A stretch of DNA of 64,000 nucleotides. It comes from Phoronis australis (taxonomy: Eukaryota; Phoronida; Phoronidae). The notes beneath the pieces were generated by a model. That model made no database searches. It saw only the letters and a list, made by a program, of their open reading frames with translations, and was not told the DNA's origin. The DNA is taken from assembly GCA_002633005.1 (NCBI GenBank), contig NMRA01000040.1, positions 513,362-577,361 of the forward strand. Reading direction: 5' to 3'. Positions 56,101-63,202 of this stretch are shown here, piece by piece. A program made the translations under genes and the position numbers. How positions within the stretch are numbered: position 1 is the first letter of the stretch; each line of letters begins with the position of its first letter.

Positions 56101-59100
56101 CCGGTTGTTTTTTTCCTCTTAACCATCTTGGCTTCCATCTTTGACTGTTTACAGCTGGAGAGCATGTTCCTACTGATGGACAGCGGCAAGCTCGACCCTC
56201 ACATCGCACAGCCAAACACGTGGTCGTCGGGTGATGGCAGCGTAATGTTGCCAGACGTGAGCGCCAATGTACGTTTCGCAACATTGGGCCCACTGGTCCA
56301 GTGTCCCTCGCAATGACACCGCTAACTGTACATGTCTTTCCAAGTGTGGTCCCTGGGAGCAGCATTAGGATTAGTCGCCATATTCAAATCACGTTTGTCG
56401 AACACTAATGAGTTGTTCCTAAATGCGCTTCTGACTTAAACCATATATTTTATAGAAGGAACATTCTGATATCTATAACAGCACCTAGTATTATTTATTG
56501 ATGGTTGTTGTGTTTCTTATCGTGGTTCCTGCTTATCATGGAAATCTTTGGATATGTGAAATATGATAAAAGTATTTTCTGTTGGTTGAAAATAATGGAA
56601 TGTAAAGGACAAAAGCCCATGCAAACCTCTTAAAAAATTTCCTTGAATCTTTTTTAAGTCGTATCGCAAATTTTTTTATTCTCAGACTGCACTTTAATTT
56701 TGCTCCAGTGAAAATTGATTATTTTTCAGAAATAGTTGTGTGGAGTACAAGACCTATTTTCTAAGTCTTTCTTAATGAAATTATCCCGAACTTCTGTCTG
56801 AAGCTGGTCCCCGGAAAACTCATGAAAATGGAAACACAACAAGCAGGAACCGTGATAAATGCACAACTTACAGATTTTCACTGGTCACTGACCCTGAATC
56901 GTTCGCGGTTCTACTCATGTGTAGAAGTTCCTTAAAGATGTACAGAATGATGTTGTTTTGATCTTGTCATCCAGACCAAGATCACTGTAATTAATGGTCC
57001 ACCCTTAACTGAGCTCATGTGCCTTATGCCAGTCCCATAATAAATCAGTACGCTATTTGCCTAGACTGCTTCCTATGGACCACACTTACTTAAGCCAAAG
57101 GTCTTGCACTAACCCGCTAGCCCCTGGGTATGACAAATGTCTGTGCACGGCCTGTTTAATGTTCAGAAAACTTTGCCAAACTTCTTGCACTAACCCTCTA
57201 CCTACAGGGCATGTCGTGCGCCCTGCTGTAAAACATTTGTCCAAGAAAGTGAGATGCGAGCTATTCGTCTCTACGGCATGCATAGCTGTTTTGGCGCTTT
57301 TTGTGTTATTCCGAGAAGCGGTTTTGGGATATTTGATGGCGCTTATCAAGTTGTGGTCAGTGGCAAGAAACTACTGAGCACTGATTTTATTCTCTAGTTT
57401 TTTTTGTTGGTCTGTGTCGGTCCTGCTTCGTAAGTTTAAACTACCATTAACAAAATACTAGTCTTGATCCATACAGGCATATCAGTTGTGGAGTGAACTG
57501 AATCATTTCAACTTACTACTACCATTGAAAACTGTGACATTTTCTTTGATGTGGGGAAAGGGGTTGAATGTGTCGCGTGTTTTTACCATGGACTTGAGTC
57601 GTTGCATGGCTTGACTGGGCTTACAGTTTGGACAATACAAAGTCATGGTCATTTTTACTGAAAATTTCCAGTAATTATGTATTGCTATGAGAGTTGGTTA
57701 ATTAGTTTACACATTTTAAGTTTTCAACCCATGTGACTTCCAGTTTGACATTTCCACAGTTTAGTTTCTCTACTTTTCTGATTACAGTTTGGAAATGATG
57801 TCTATACCATCCTCTAGTCATAATCTTTGTATCCTCCATAAGATGGCACTTTTATTTGCAAATGCTATGTTCTTACTGATATAGACATGCCTGTTGTCCG
57901 CATGAATCTCATTAAAATGACAATCCAAAAATACACCTTCGCTATGGAATGGAATGCTGGTTTCCCATAAATGTTCATGTTATGCTATTCCGGTTATCAT
58001 TTATTTAGTCATTTTACTGTTTTCATGCACAAGGGAACTCTACGCCCAGACTGAAAACTTTTAAAAAACAAAAAATGCATTTTGAAGTGAAAAGCGCAGC
58101 TATGCGGACGAGGCCTTTTGTCGCATGAACAGCCGTTCAGTCTAACGGAAGTTTTGTCCGCTCACCAGTACCCTATTACCCAATTCGTTACTTAAAATTT
58201 CCTGTAGTTTCTGGCTTGTTAACTCCCATTTCCAGTACTTTGCTTGTGTGACTTGCATCCTCATGACTAGCTTTTGCATTAGGAAATGCGTTTTACACAG
58301 CCAAGCTTTCATAAATGTCATGTTTCACAATGGCAGGGTTTATTCCTAACATGATAATTGAGTTTCTTTGAATTATATTGCAAGTACTGATTGTTATGTG
58401 TTTTCCCAAAGAACATAAACTTTAATTCTAACATTGAAACTCCATGTGAATTCTCTGTTAATGCATGTCTTACTAATGATAATTCTTTTTGCCATGTGGA
58501 CTCTGACTCCAGGAATGTGCAACTCTGATGTATACAATACTAACACAAAGCATGGATTCGATTCAATTTCAGATAACAGAAACACGTCACGTTTCACGCT
58601 AACTTCAAATTCTGCTATTTTTATAATTTTCAATTTCGTTTTCGAAATATAAGCTATCCTAGTCTACACTGATCTTTTACCTAGAACTTGTTTTCACTTC
58701 ATTTCTAGATTATGAATCTGAAGTAATGAGGTCTATATTAGCCAAAAGAACATGGATGGTTCTGTTCTTTACCTGACTCATTTTGAGACCTGCACTCACC
58801 AATGCCTGCCTGTGTCAGTTGCAGCCTGGGTTTTGTGGTTTTTGAAAAGTTTCCTAGAGGCGCGCAGCTGTGGTAAGCAAGGTTTGAAACACCACGATTT
58901 GCCAAGCGACATGTCAAAGGTCTTTGGTAGATTTTTTTGAGAAAGCGAGCAACTAAAGAAACATCACGCTGGCGCACTACTGACTTGATTTTCAATAAAA
59001 CAGAACCAACCATGGTTTTTTGGTCTTGTGGTAACTTGTAAGTTATTTTGCACGGAAGGAATTACCGAATCTTTGTTTTTCATTTCTTAAATGCTGGCTA

Positions 59101-62100
59101 TCTTTCTTTGAGTCCGGTAATCTTGATTTAACTGTCTTTATATACAAGCAGCTGCGGTGGCAAAACTTTGTCTGAATAATGACGTAGAACTTTGGCAGTT
59201 GGTGAGAACATTGAGGATCGAGGTGAAGTAGGACTGTTGACAAGTCTGCATTCAGTTGATTATTTTGTAAAACGATGAAATTTAAATCTGTAAAAGTATG
59301 TAGTTTCAGAACGTAGAGAGCCTGGTAGACTTTGAAGTTTGACCTTGTACCTGTCTGTCATTGATTGGGTCACTCTGCCATGTCTTTTTAGTAAAGTTTA
59401 GCCAAATAAAGGCATCAATATCATGGTCAGATTTCATTTGATATCGATGACAGATAAAATCTCCAAAATGCTTTACAGTTTTCTAAACCATGTATCATGA
59501 TTTTGTGATCAAGCAACTTTTGCGTTTTTCCATGGAAATCATACAAATCCTATTTGTTAATAGCCCCTCTTGCAAAACTGGATCATTTTAATAGCAATTC
59601 TTAACAAGGGTTTGGAGAGTAGTGCACGAAGAATGCTTTTTGAAAGTTTCATTTGAATCTGTTCAGCCATTTCTAAGATATGTTCAGAAGGTAGCCATGT
59701 TTGTAGATTTGTCTGGGGTCCTATGTAATCTTAAAGCACCAACTTTCTGCAGTCATATTGTGTGAAGAATTGTCTATGTGACATTAATGCTGCTTACCTT
59801 GTCTAGTTTTGTTGTTAATCATGCAACATTTGATTCACCTTGTATTTTTGTTTCCTCAAATTTCTCCTTGGAGGTGAATGTTATGTGTGTGTGTGTGTGC
59901 GTGAACCTCGGTCATACGGACATTCTCCACTATGAAAGTCACACGTACAGAAAACATTCACATTTGAGGTGAAATTTTAGGCAATACAAAAATACCCAAA
60001 AGTGTTCCAGATGGATCGTGCTATACAGCACTTATAGGTACTTAAAATCAAAATGACATCAACGAGTAGTGCTGAAAAAGAAAACCAAGAGAGTTGTTTC
60101 AAAATCCCATTTAGTCAAGTAATGTATCAAATTGTGAACGTGTTTGTTGCAGCTAGAAAAAATTTTCAGCATTTCACCTAGCGAAGCTGTAGATGTCACT
60201 GGGAGTCTGAAGAAAAATGTTTGGGATGTAGGTATTTCACCATTACATGTGTTGTGGCCAGATGTTAAGATTTGATAAGTTAGTCTTTCTACGTCCTGTT
60301 CATTCAACTCTGGATTTGACCAGCATGCAGTTTGTACCAGTCTCGCCTTAATTGCTCGTGTTTGGTTACTTTTTATGTTTATGGATCCCTCTTCTGATTC
60401 TGTATTTTTGTTTGCTACAAATCAGGATTATGTAATGTGGCATAGTTTAAAAACAGTTGCTTGTATTGAGTTTTTGTGTTCCTTTTCTATCGGTCTGATT
60501 TTGTCAAATTAGGTTGAATCTAAGACTATATTGGTTTGTTTAAATTTGTGCATTTTGATAGTTGCAGCTATCAATCCGCCTTTTGTCAAGAGTAACTTAC
60601 GATTTAGGCCACATGCCATTAGAAAACTGAAGTTGACTGGTGCCTTCCTCAGATTAGGAATGAGTTCTAGGATTGAGAAGAACTTAAAAAGTTCAACGTG
60701 TTATTGCTTGGGACTATAAGGACCTGCTGATCCTGATCTCAACCAATAACTGTTTGTTCTCAAGCACAAAAATCATTTTGAATGTGATTGAGCAATGAAT
60801 TGAAGTCCGTGTTGATAAGGGTAATTGGTTGAAATCAAAAGATGGTTTGTATACTCCTGCAAAGCATTTTGTGGTCGCATGTGATCATCATCCTGTCCGT
60901 CTGCTTGACTGATGAATCATGATGAAATTTGGCGCCAAGTTATATGACATGGGATATGCCGAAAGCAGGAGATTTCTGACAGATTTAACTACCGTGATAC
61001 CCCCTCTTGGCTGTTTTAATTTAGGATAAGCAATTCTTTGTAGGTCAAATTTTGTCTAAATGACATGATGAATTTTGACGCAACTTGAGACGGATATAAG
61101 GGAATGTGCTGGCCGGCACTAGTTCATATTCGTGTGACTCATTGTGGCACCCGATGTTGGAGTCTAGCTTTCAACATGAAATTACTTGTATTAAATTAAA
61201 TATGAATTATTACTTGGTCAAGTGATCTGCCCATGTAAGATTCTTTAGAGTTATCTATTTGATGCACAAGCAACTGCTTCATTAATTTTTAGCAAAACGA
61301 CCTGTGAAGAATTTTGCCAAAATTTGACTCAAAGCTATATGGTGGTGACGCACCGACAGCAGTTGCTTTTCCACTACCCTGACACCATTCGGTGTCAAGT
61401 TTAGGTGGAATGCACTGGCGCCAGTTGATCATCAGACAGCTTGGACTACTGTAGCACCCCCTGTGGCCAATTTTAGTTGTTGACAGGATGTTGCTTGCCC
61501 ATTGATTAGCTGGACAGATATTTTGATGGACTTTGACAGAGAGGTGAACGGCTGGGTGCGCTTGTACCAGTCAATTTTCTATGGTATCATCACTGGCTAA
61601 ATTAGCTGTGAATTCTGTTCCATGGAATTAATCAACACACCTTGAAGTGTATTGTTTGTGGTGAAATCATGGGTGCATAATGTAGTGCCTGGTCTTGCTC
61701 TGATGCCTGATTCATACCAGCGTGAATTGTGGATTTTGTGTTTCAGAATTGCCTGTTAGCAGTTTTGTGTTTATCATTTAGCATGTGTAGTATTTTGGTT
61801 TGTGTGCCATTGTGTTGCTGGAGAAAAACCATTTAGTTGTTTGTAGTTGTACAGTTACGGGAAGATTGCTTGTTAGAGGTGATGTAGTGCTTAGGACAGT
61901 TGAACTGTGATTCTGACGTGAAGCCTAAAGGTGATGTTGACAAACTTTTGACAGTGCACTTGCTTTGTGGAGTTGCATGTCGCACTCTTCTCTTAACGAC
62001 TAACGGATGTGTTTGCTACTAACAGAGTATAACGGTTAAAAGCTTTTTTAATAATTATGCACTCGGTCAAAGAAATCAATTTTTGATCTAGACCACTTAA

Positions 62101-63202
62101 AAACCGCTATGAACTTAGTCTTGGCTTGTTTCTTACTCAGTTGCAAAGTGGTTTCTGGGCCTTGGAAAAAGCTGACAGTTCATCATTGCTTGTGATCATA
62201 CTTGGTGCATATGTTGACGGTGTGAAAAGTAAACTTGTAGAGCTTGGTCTCGATCAATGCTGAACTGTCAGTTGTTTTCAAGCTCACAAATCTCTTATTT
62301 GACTAAGAAACAATTTGAGGCCAATGTCACAAGAGCAAGTGGTATAAATCAAAATTATTTTTTGTGACCAAGGCTGGTGTATAATCGCTTTATTCTGTGT
62401 TCGGTCTTGTTGTGTAGGTTTTAACTGACATTAACACTTACTAATAAAACGTCTAAGACTTTTTGTGTAGATTTGTTAACTACCATAATTGAGCAGTAGA
62501 TTTTAGTAGTTGCAATATTTCATCTATCTCTCTTAATAATTTCAAGAGCCAGCAAAAGATGACCTGTTTGCCCTTTCGTAATGCTGTTAAGAAACCTTGA
62601 GAACTGAGACTATAGTCCTGCCTAGAGTTAATGGGTCTTTTGAATGTAGTCAAATTATGAGTGATTCAACCTGGCATACCTTAATAAAACTTAACATTGC
62701 AGGGAATAAAGAGTCCCCTTCTACAGAATATGACGGAATGGCAGTCGCAGGCCTTCCCGCATTTTTCGTTTTACTACCAGTGCGACCTCTGCTGTTGAGT
62801 AACTACTATGCACTCTGTCAGATTTAACATGTCCGAAACCTGTGGCAGAGAGCAATTACTCACCAACAGAGGTCGCACCGGCACAACAACACGGAAAAAG
62901 CGGGAAGACCAGGGACAGCCATTCCAAGGGGACTGTTGTGTTCCCCGTAACATAAAGCTGTATTAGGGTATGTCCAATTAAATCACTTGACTGCATGCAC
63001 GGACCTGGATGAATCACAATTTATATCAGCTTATTGGTCTTTTGAATGGTTTTTAATGACTGTTCATGAATGAAATGGATGTCTAATTTCTGACACCTTA
63101 ATAGGCTAAGACTGGGGACATTGATTACGTCGACACGACCCTCCTCGTTCACCTGTTTGGGCAGAAAGGAAAAGACACTCTGCGTTATGAGGACTTCCAC
63201 AG
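10939..63202 (+). CDS. MICU3: MICU3-like mitochondrial calcium uptake regulator gene (partial; split over exons listed separately)
   Basis: Gene-level entry; only the listed exons are coding. Known role of the family: EF-hand proteins of the mitochondrial intermembrane space that bind the calcium uniporter (MCU/EMRE), hold it closed at low calcium and open it when calcium binds. The joined exons read, in order: a segment with RFLDFASVEFNGKIYMTPQD, a basic linker, FFRSLHDKG, LLSYTEYLFLLCVLTK, the helix PHSGFGIAFNMF, an EF-hand loop DTDGNKKVDKTE, a variable linker, and DTTLLVHLFGQKGK...YEDFHR. Phases match at all joins. Compared from memory with vertebrate paralogues, YTEYLFLLC, FNMFDTDGN, VDK-EFLV and DTTLLVH favour MICU3, while GST-FFR and YMTP-DFL-SV also resemble MICU2, so the exact orthology is inferred. 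Missing here: the mitochondrial targeting/N-terminal exon (not identified with confidence) and everything after the YEDFHR exon, including the second EF-hand, which must lie beyond the window. Confidence 0.9.
11170..11408. mobile_element. Inverted-repeat element about 240 bp
   Basis: AAATTGGTCTCAA near the left end is inverted as TTGAGACCAATTTT at the right end (about 11389-11402), with weaker similarity outside. A 72-codon frame inside has no motif and is probably fortuitous. Confidence 0.4.
15440..15505. mobile_element. MITE-like element, family 1 (right-end fragment)
   Basis: CTTCCATATCGTGTGCTAAA followed by CTGGTGAAGACCTAG resembles the right terminus of family 1. The left part is too diverged to place. 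Confidence 0.35.
16126..16537. repeat. 21-bp minisatellite, about 19 units
   Basis: Unit GGGACAGGCAGAAATGAGCT T with variants. Three units form a 63-bp higher-order repeat around 16258-16400. Because the period is a multiple of three, long frames stay open on both strands; these are products of the repeat and not genes. Confidence 0.95.
17173..17206. repeat. Perfect 34-bp palindrome (16-bp arms, 2-bp centre)
   Basis: AACTGTTGACCTACTT, then AG, then AAGTAGGTCAACAGTT. The arms match exactly. It could form a hairpin or cruciform. No larger element with these as ends is apparent. Confidence 0.95.
19107..19273. mobile_element. MITE-like element, family 1 (copy E)
   Basis: Left end GGTAAAATCTCACCAGTTTC, right end AAATCAGTGAGATTTTGCC: an inverted pair about 19 bp long. 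Length about 167 bp. It contains GCCAGCCATATTGTGTCCTA next to the right end, as in other copies. Confidence 0.65.
21606..21720. repeat. 31-bp tandem repeat, three units plus partial
   Basis: Units reading AATTTTAGTAAAACTAGATG then TAGTTAGAACT, nearly identical, preceded by a degenerate first unit. Confidence 0.93.
22016..22234. mobile_element. MITE-like element, family 1 (copy F)
   Basis: About 219 bp, with diverged ends CTGTATTATCTTGCTAATTT and GTCTTAAATTGGATTAGAAG TAATTACT. Inner strings shared with the copy at 49.7 kb (read in reverse) include CTTGGACATGGTATAGCATT. Confidence 0.5.
22930..23170. mobile_element. MITE-like element, family 1 (copy G)
   Basis: About 241 bp. It begins CTGTAAAATCTAACTAATTT AGGACACAAGATG and ends GTCTGAAATTGGGTGATATT TAATGG. 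The inner GTAGCACCAAATTAATGATT parallels the reverse of copy A. Confidence 0.6.
25254..25553. repeat. 21-bp minisatellite, about 14 units
   Basis: Unit GTTACTTACGGTACTATGCC A with few variants (TACGG/TGCGG, ACTAT/ACTGT). The + strand reads a heptapeptide repeat M-P-V-T-Y-G-T within a 121-codon open frame starting at 25251. There is no splice context or homologue to support translation. Confidence 0.96.
26150..26359. mobile_element. MITE-like element, family 1 (copy H)
   Basis: About 210 bp. Left end CAGTAAAATCTCACAAATTT, right end AACTGGGGAGATTTTACTG: the clearest inverted ends of the family in this window. No coding capacity. Confidence 0.68.
27258..27368 (+). CDS. MICU3: MICU3-like exon B: linker to FFR-x-L-x-DKG
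   Basis: A 111-nt exon. Acceptor CTACTTTTTCAG, donor GATAAAG|GTAAAC. It enters in phase 1 (C from exon A plus CT makes Pro) and leaves in phase 1 (G, completed by GC in the next exon to give Gly). It reads RARTKLESPDVLSWLQKTPA, then RSRGSTHFFRSLHDK. The ending GST-FFRSLHDKG corresponds to GS-LFR-L-(D/E)KG in vertebrate MICU2/3, immediately before the SYTEYLFLL helix. A longer overlapping open frame exists at 27117-27413, but it is in another frame and shows no family similarity. The segment is locally GC-richer than its flanks. Confidence 0.9.
29661..30240. repeat. Variable 27-32 bp minisatellite built on GTTCATGAAC
   Basis: About 19 diverged units of the type ATGTTCATGAACAGTTCAGC TATAAA. 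The 10-bp core GTTCATGAAC is a perfect palindrome. Unit length varies by insertion and deletion, so the array is old. Confidence 0.92.
31811..31890. repeat. About 40-bp tandem duplication
   Basis: CACATGACACAGC, then GA/CA-rich spacer and TTTCCCAGAAGT, occurs twice in direct succession. Confidence 0.75.
34898..35346. mobile_element. Inverted-repeat element containing an AT microsatellite
   Basis: The left end TTTACAGGAGAGACAG is inverted as CTGTCTCTCTTGTAAA at the right end. Inner segments with CAGTCGCATTTAC and CAGTCGCGTTTAC recur. An (AT)n tract lies in the middle. Non-coding. Confidence 0.5.
35078..35122. repeat. (AT)n microsatellite, about 22 units
   Basis: An uninterrupted TA dinucleotide run inside the inverted-repeat element at 34.9-35.35 kb. 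It gives false Tyr-Ile frames on both strands. Confidence 0.97.
35956..36325. mobile_element. Inverted-arm element with internal tandem repeats
   Basis: GGTGTGGAAACCAACTGTTA on the left and its inverted counterpart (TAAGACTTGGTCTCCACC) on the right. The translations of the two strands share GVET-x-x-YH, which confirms the inversion. Within the left arm a unit of about 26 bp (CTTACCA-GCACCGTAAAAA) repeats four to five times; inverted relatives lie at 36240-36290. Confidence 0.6.
37915..40339. mobile_element. 2,425-bp non-autonomous DNA transposon with perfect 24-bp TIRs and TA target duplication
   Basis: The left end starts CCGTAATCGTTCGGGTTAAC and continues GCCC; positions 40316-40339 are its exact reverse complement. 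Both ends are flanked by TA (37913-37914 and 40340-40341), consistent with a TA target-site duplication as made by Tc1/mariner-type and some other cut-and-paste elements. Just inside each end is a cluster of the motif GTTAA(C/G)CGCCCA: about seven copies on the left (37929-38100) and six on the right (40168-40315), all in the same orientation. Inside there is no transposase-like frame (the longest are 70-95 codons, and two of those are made of the repeat motif reading LTAHP). It therefore looks like a deletion derivative or a sequence-carrying passenger element. Confidence 0.88.
40990..41053. repeat. 23-bp tandem repeat, three units
   Basis: Unit TAAAAATTATTGATTATTTG C; the first copy has CGATTATTCGC. 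Confidence 0.9.
42001..42076 (-). repeat. tRNA-derived SINE head (pol III A and B boxes)
   Basis: The minus strand reads GGAGACC, A box TGGTTTAGTGG (42056-42066), then after about 33 bp B box GGTTTGAATCC (42012-42022) flanked by the short stem CCAGG/CCTGG. This is the spacing of a tRNA-type internal promoter. The acceptor stem does not pair (GGAGACC against CTTCACT), so it is not a functional tRNA. SINE body sequence may continue downstream on the minus strand to about 41850. Confidence 0.65.
43555..44200. repeat. Inverted arms of a TTCTTTTCTCATTAACCG-like tandem unit
   Basis: The left arm (about 43560-43740) has pyrimidine-rich units such as CTTTCCTCATCAACCGCAAT spaced about 30 bp apart. 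The right arm (about 43985-44190) has the reverse complement, for example GCGGTTAACGAGAAAAGAAT. The units are diverged, so the arm limits are approximate. Confidence 0.45.
44600..44968. repeat. 41-bp minisatellite, nine units
   Basis: Units contain CACTGTTCATTTTGTGAAAA then ATCCTTCAAACCGATCA. The start points are 41 bp apart except for one unit carrying a short insertion near 44880. Confidence 0.95.
47565..47612 (+). CDS. MICU3: MICU3-like exon C: 48-nt SYTEYLFLL helix exon
   Basis: A very short exon (48 nt, 15 whole codons plus split codons at both ends). Acceptor TTTTTCCAG, donor ACAA|GTAAGT, a full consensus. It reads (G)LLSYTEYLFLLCVLT(K); the Gly is completed from exon B (G+GC) and the Lys continues into exon D (A+AG). 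SYTEYLFLL is one of the best conserved strings of the MICU family, which makes this exon certain in spite of its size. It is preceded by a 20.2-kb intron and followed by a 5.2-kb one. Confidence 0.93.
47895..47997 (-). mobile_element. Degraded end of the same GTTAA-CGCCC transposon family
   Basis: Reads GGGCGCTTAACCCAGAGATT, GGGCGCTTTAATTGGAAAAT, then a diverged GGTGCTTAACCTGAG. It resembles the left terminal cluster of the element at 37.9 kb in reverse orientation, including the spacer with GAAAAT. No second end was found, so this is a relic. A shorter scrap of the motif (GTAAACGCCCAC) is at 41077. Confidence 0.5.
49709..49870. mobile_element. MITE-like element, family 1 (truncated copy)
   Basis: Starts AGATAAAATCTTGCCAGTTT TGGACATAATATG and runs through GCTTTTCCATGTCCAAGGTC. 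The right inverted end is not found, so the copy is truncated or too diverged. Confidence 0.5.
50830..51100 (+). repeat. Interspersed repeat family 2, copy 1
   Basis: Aligns by eye with 59440-59740: shared blocks GCAGTTTTCTAAA, GAAATCA-ACAAA-TCCT, GTTTGGAG, CATTTGAAT and GGTCCTA-GTAA in the same order and spacing. No ends or coding capacity are seen. Confidence 0.5.
52838..52920 (+). CDS. MICU3: MICU3-like exon D: first EF-hand
   Basis: An 83-nt exon. Acceptor TTCTATTTTCAG, donor CTTGTG|GTACGT. Phase 1 in (A from exon C plus AG makes Lys), phase 0 out. It reads KPHSGFGIAFNMF, then the EF-hand loop D-T-D-G-N-K-K-V-D-K-T-E, then FLV. The loop has canonical calcium ligands at positions 1 (Asp), 3 (Asp), 5 (Asn), 9 (Asp) and 12 (Glu), glycine at 4 rather than the usual 6, and a hydrophobic Val at 8. 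This is the first functional EF-hand of MICU proteins and should bind calcium. The open frame from an upstream ATG at 52756 is intronic read-through, not a gene. Confidence 0.94.
54660..54785 (+). CDS. Unproven phase 0-0 exon candidate between EF-hand exon and linker exons
   Basis: After CACGACTAAACAG an open frame of 42 codons ends before CGACAG|GTCGAT. It reads VQLSVTKALVKSLRRNLEEV, then TEDLWWFEEKKATEIISNFE and RQ: charged, helix-like and GC-richer than its surroundings. A CAG 3 nt later would let it start with Leu, as the two linker exons do. It sits in the right intron and would keep the frame. The donor is poor (GTCGAT) and I recognise no family match, so it may be a cryptic frame. Parts of a long MICU3 linker are known to be charged and helical, which is why it is recorded. 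Confidence 0.2.
55050..55310 (+). repeat. Interspersed repeat family 3, copy 1
   Basis: Contains GGAATGAGTTCTGGGATTTG and, 150 bp on, CAACAATTTGAAGTCACTAA. The first block recurs at 60657 and the second at about 62310 (ACAATTTGAGGCCAATGTCA), suggesting a dispersed element. Confidence 0.4.
56155..56268 (+). CDS. MICU3: MICU3-like linker exon E1 (candidate alternative exon, LESMF type)
   Basis: A 114-nt phase 0-0 exon with acceptor TTGACTGTTTACAG and donor GCCAAT|GTACGT. A second in-frame donor, CAGAC|GTGAGC, lies 12 nt earlier (exon end 56256). It reads LESMFLLMDSGKLDPHIAQP, then NTWSSGDGSVMLPD and optionally VSAN. L-E-x-x-F directly after the EF-hand's EFLV matches the L-Q/E-x-I-F start of the linker helix in vertebrate MICU3; the rest is low-complexity linker, a region known to vary in length in the family. 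Base composition is clearly GC-richer than the flanks. Whether it is used together with or instead of the exon at 60153 cannot be told from sequence. Confidence 0.7.
59440..59740 (+). repeat. Interspersed repeat family 2, copy 2
   Basis: Direct, diverged counterpart of the copy at 50.83 kb; see the blocks named there. A short AGATAAAATCTCC near its start may be a family 1 end. Confidence 0.5.
60153..60227 (+). CDS. MICU3: MICU3-like linker exon E2 (candidate alternative exon, LEKIF type)
   Basis: A 75-nt phase 0-0 exon. Acceptor GTGTTTGTTGCAG, donor GGGAT|GTAGGT (moderate). It reads LEKIFSISPSEAVDVTGSLK, then KNVWD. L-E-K-I-F is the expected start of the post-EF-hand linker helix (LQEIF in vertebrate MICU3, LQKII in MICU2). 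Splicing exon D to this exon and then to the next gives EFLV-LEKIF...VWD-AKTGDIDYVDTTLL, close to MICU2 in linker length. Using both this exon and 56155 gives a linker close to the longer MICU3 length. Both options stay in frame. A slightly better-looking donor 4 nt downstream (GTAG|GTATTT) would break the phase with the next exon. Confidence 0.68.
60610..60860 (+). repeat. Interspersed repeat family 3, copy 2
   Basis: GGAATGAGTTCTAGGATTGA matches the block in the 55-kb copy; the following 200 bp match weakly. The 62-codon frame at 60531 overlaps it and is not a gene. Confidence 0.35.
62699..62949. mobile_element. 250-bp foldback element before exon F
   Basis: Long imperfect inverted arms: GTGCGACCTCTG (left) against CAGAGGTCGCAC (right), CCTTCCCGCATTTTTCG against CGGAAAAAGCGGGAAG, and outer AGTCCCCTT and GGAATGG against CCATTCCAAGGGGACT. 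The left arm carries about 14 extra bases between its outer blocks. The 76-codon frame across it is fortuitous. It ends about 155 bp upstream of exon F. Confidence 0.7.
63105..63202 (+). CDS. MICU3: MICU3-like exon F: DTTLLVHLFGQKGK segment
   Basis: A 98-nt exon. Acceptor CACCTTAATAG, donor CACAG|GTTAGA. Phase 0 in, phase 2 out (AG of a split Arg). It reads AKTGDIDYVDTTLLVHLFGQ, then KGKDTLRYEDFHR. This matches DTTLLVH-FGKKGK-x-x-L-x-x-EDF-RFM of vertebrate MICU3 (MICU2: NTTLQ-x-x-FFGKRG), the start of the second conserved lobe. The following FMENLQTE-type helix must be in an exon beyond 64000. This is the last exon seen in the window. Confidence 0.93.

Larger units (their letters stand above)
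52921..63104 (+). other. Introns around linker exons (D to F)
   Basis: Apart from the two linker exons and the weak 54660 candidate, this holds diverged repeat pairs (55.05/60.61 kb and 50.83/59.44 kb), a short duplicated stretch at 57.1 kb, a TG microsatellite at 59885-59901 and a 250-bp foldback element (62.70-62.95 kb). No other gene is seen. Confidence 0.6.

Noticed and set aside
60580-60650. Third LE-like linker exon after GATAGTTGCAG
   Set aside because: It reads LSIRLLSR and then soon reaches a stop; there is no adequate donor, and it overlaps repeat family 3.
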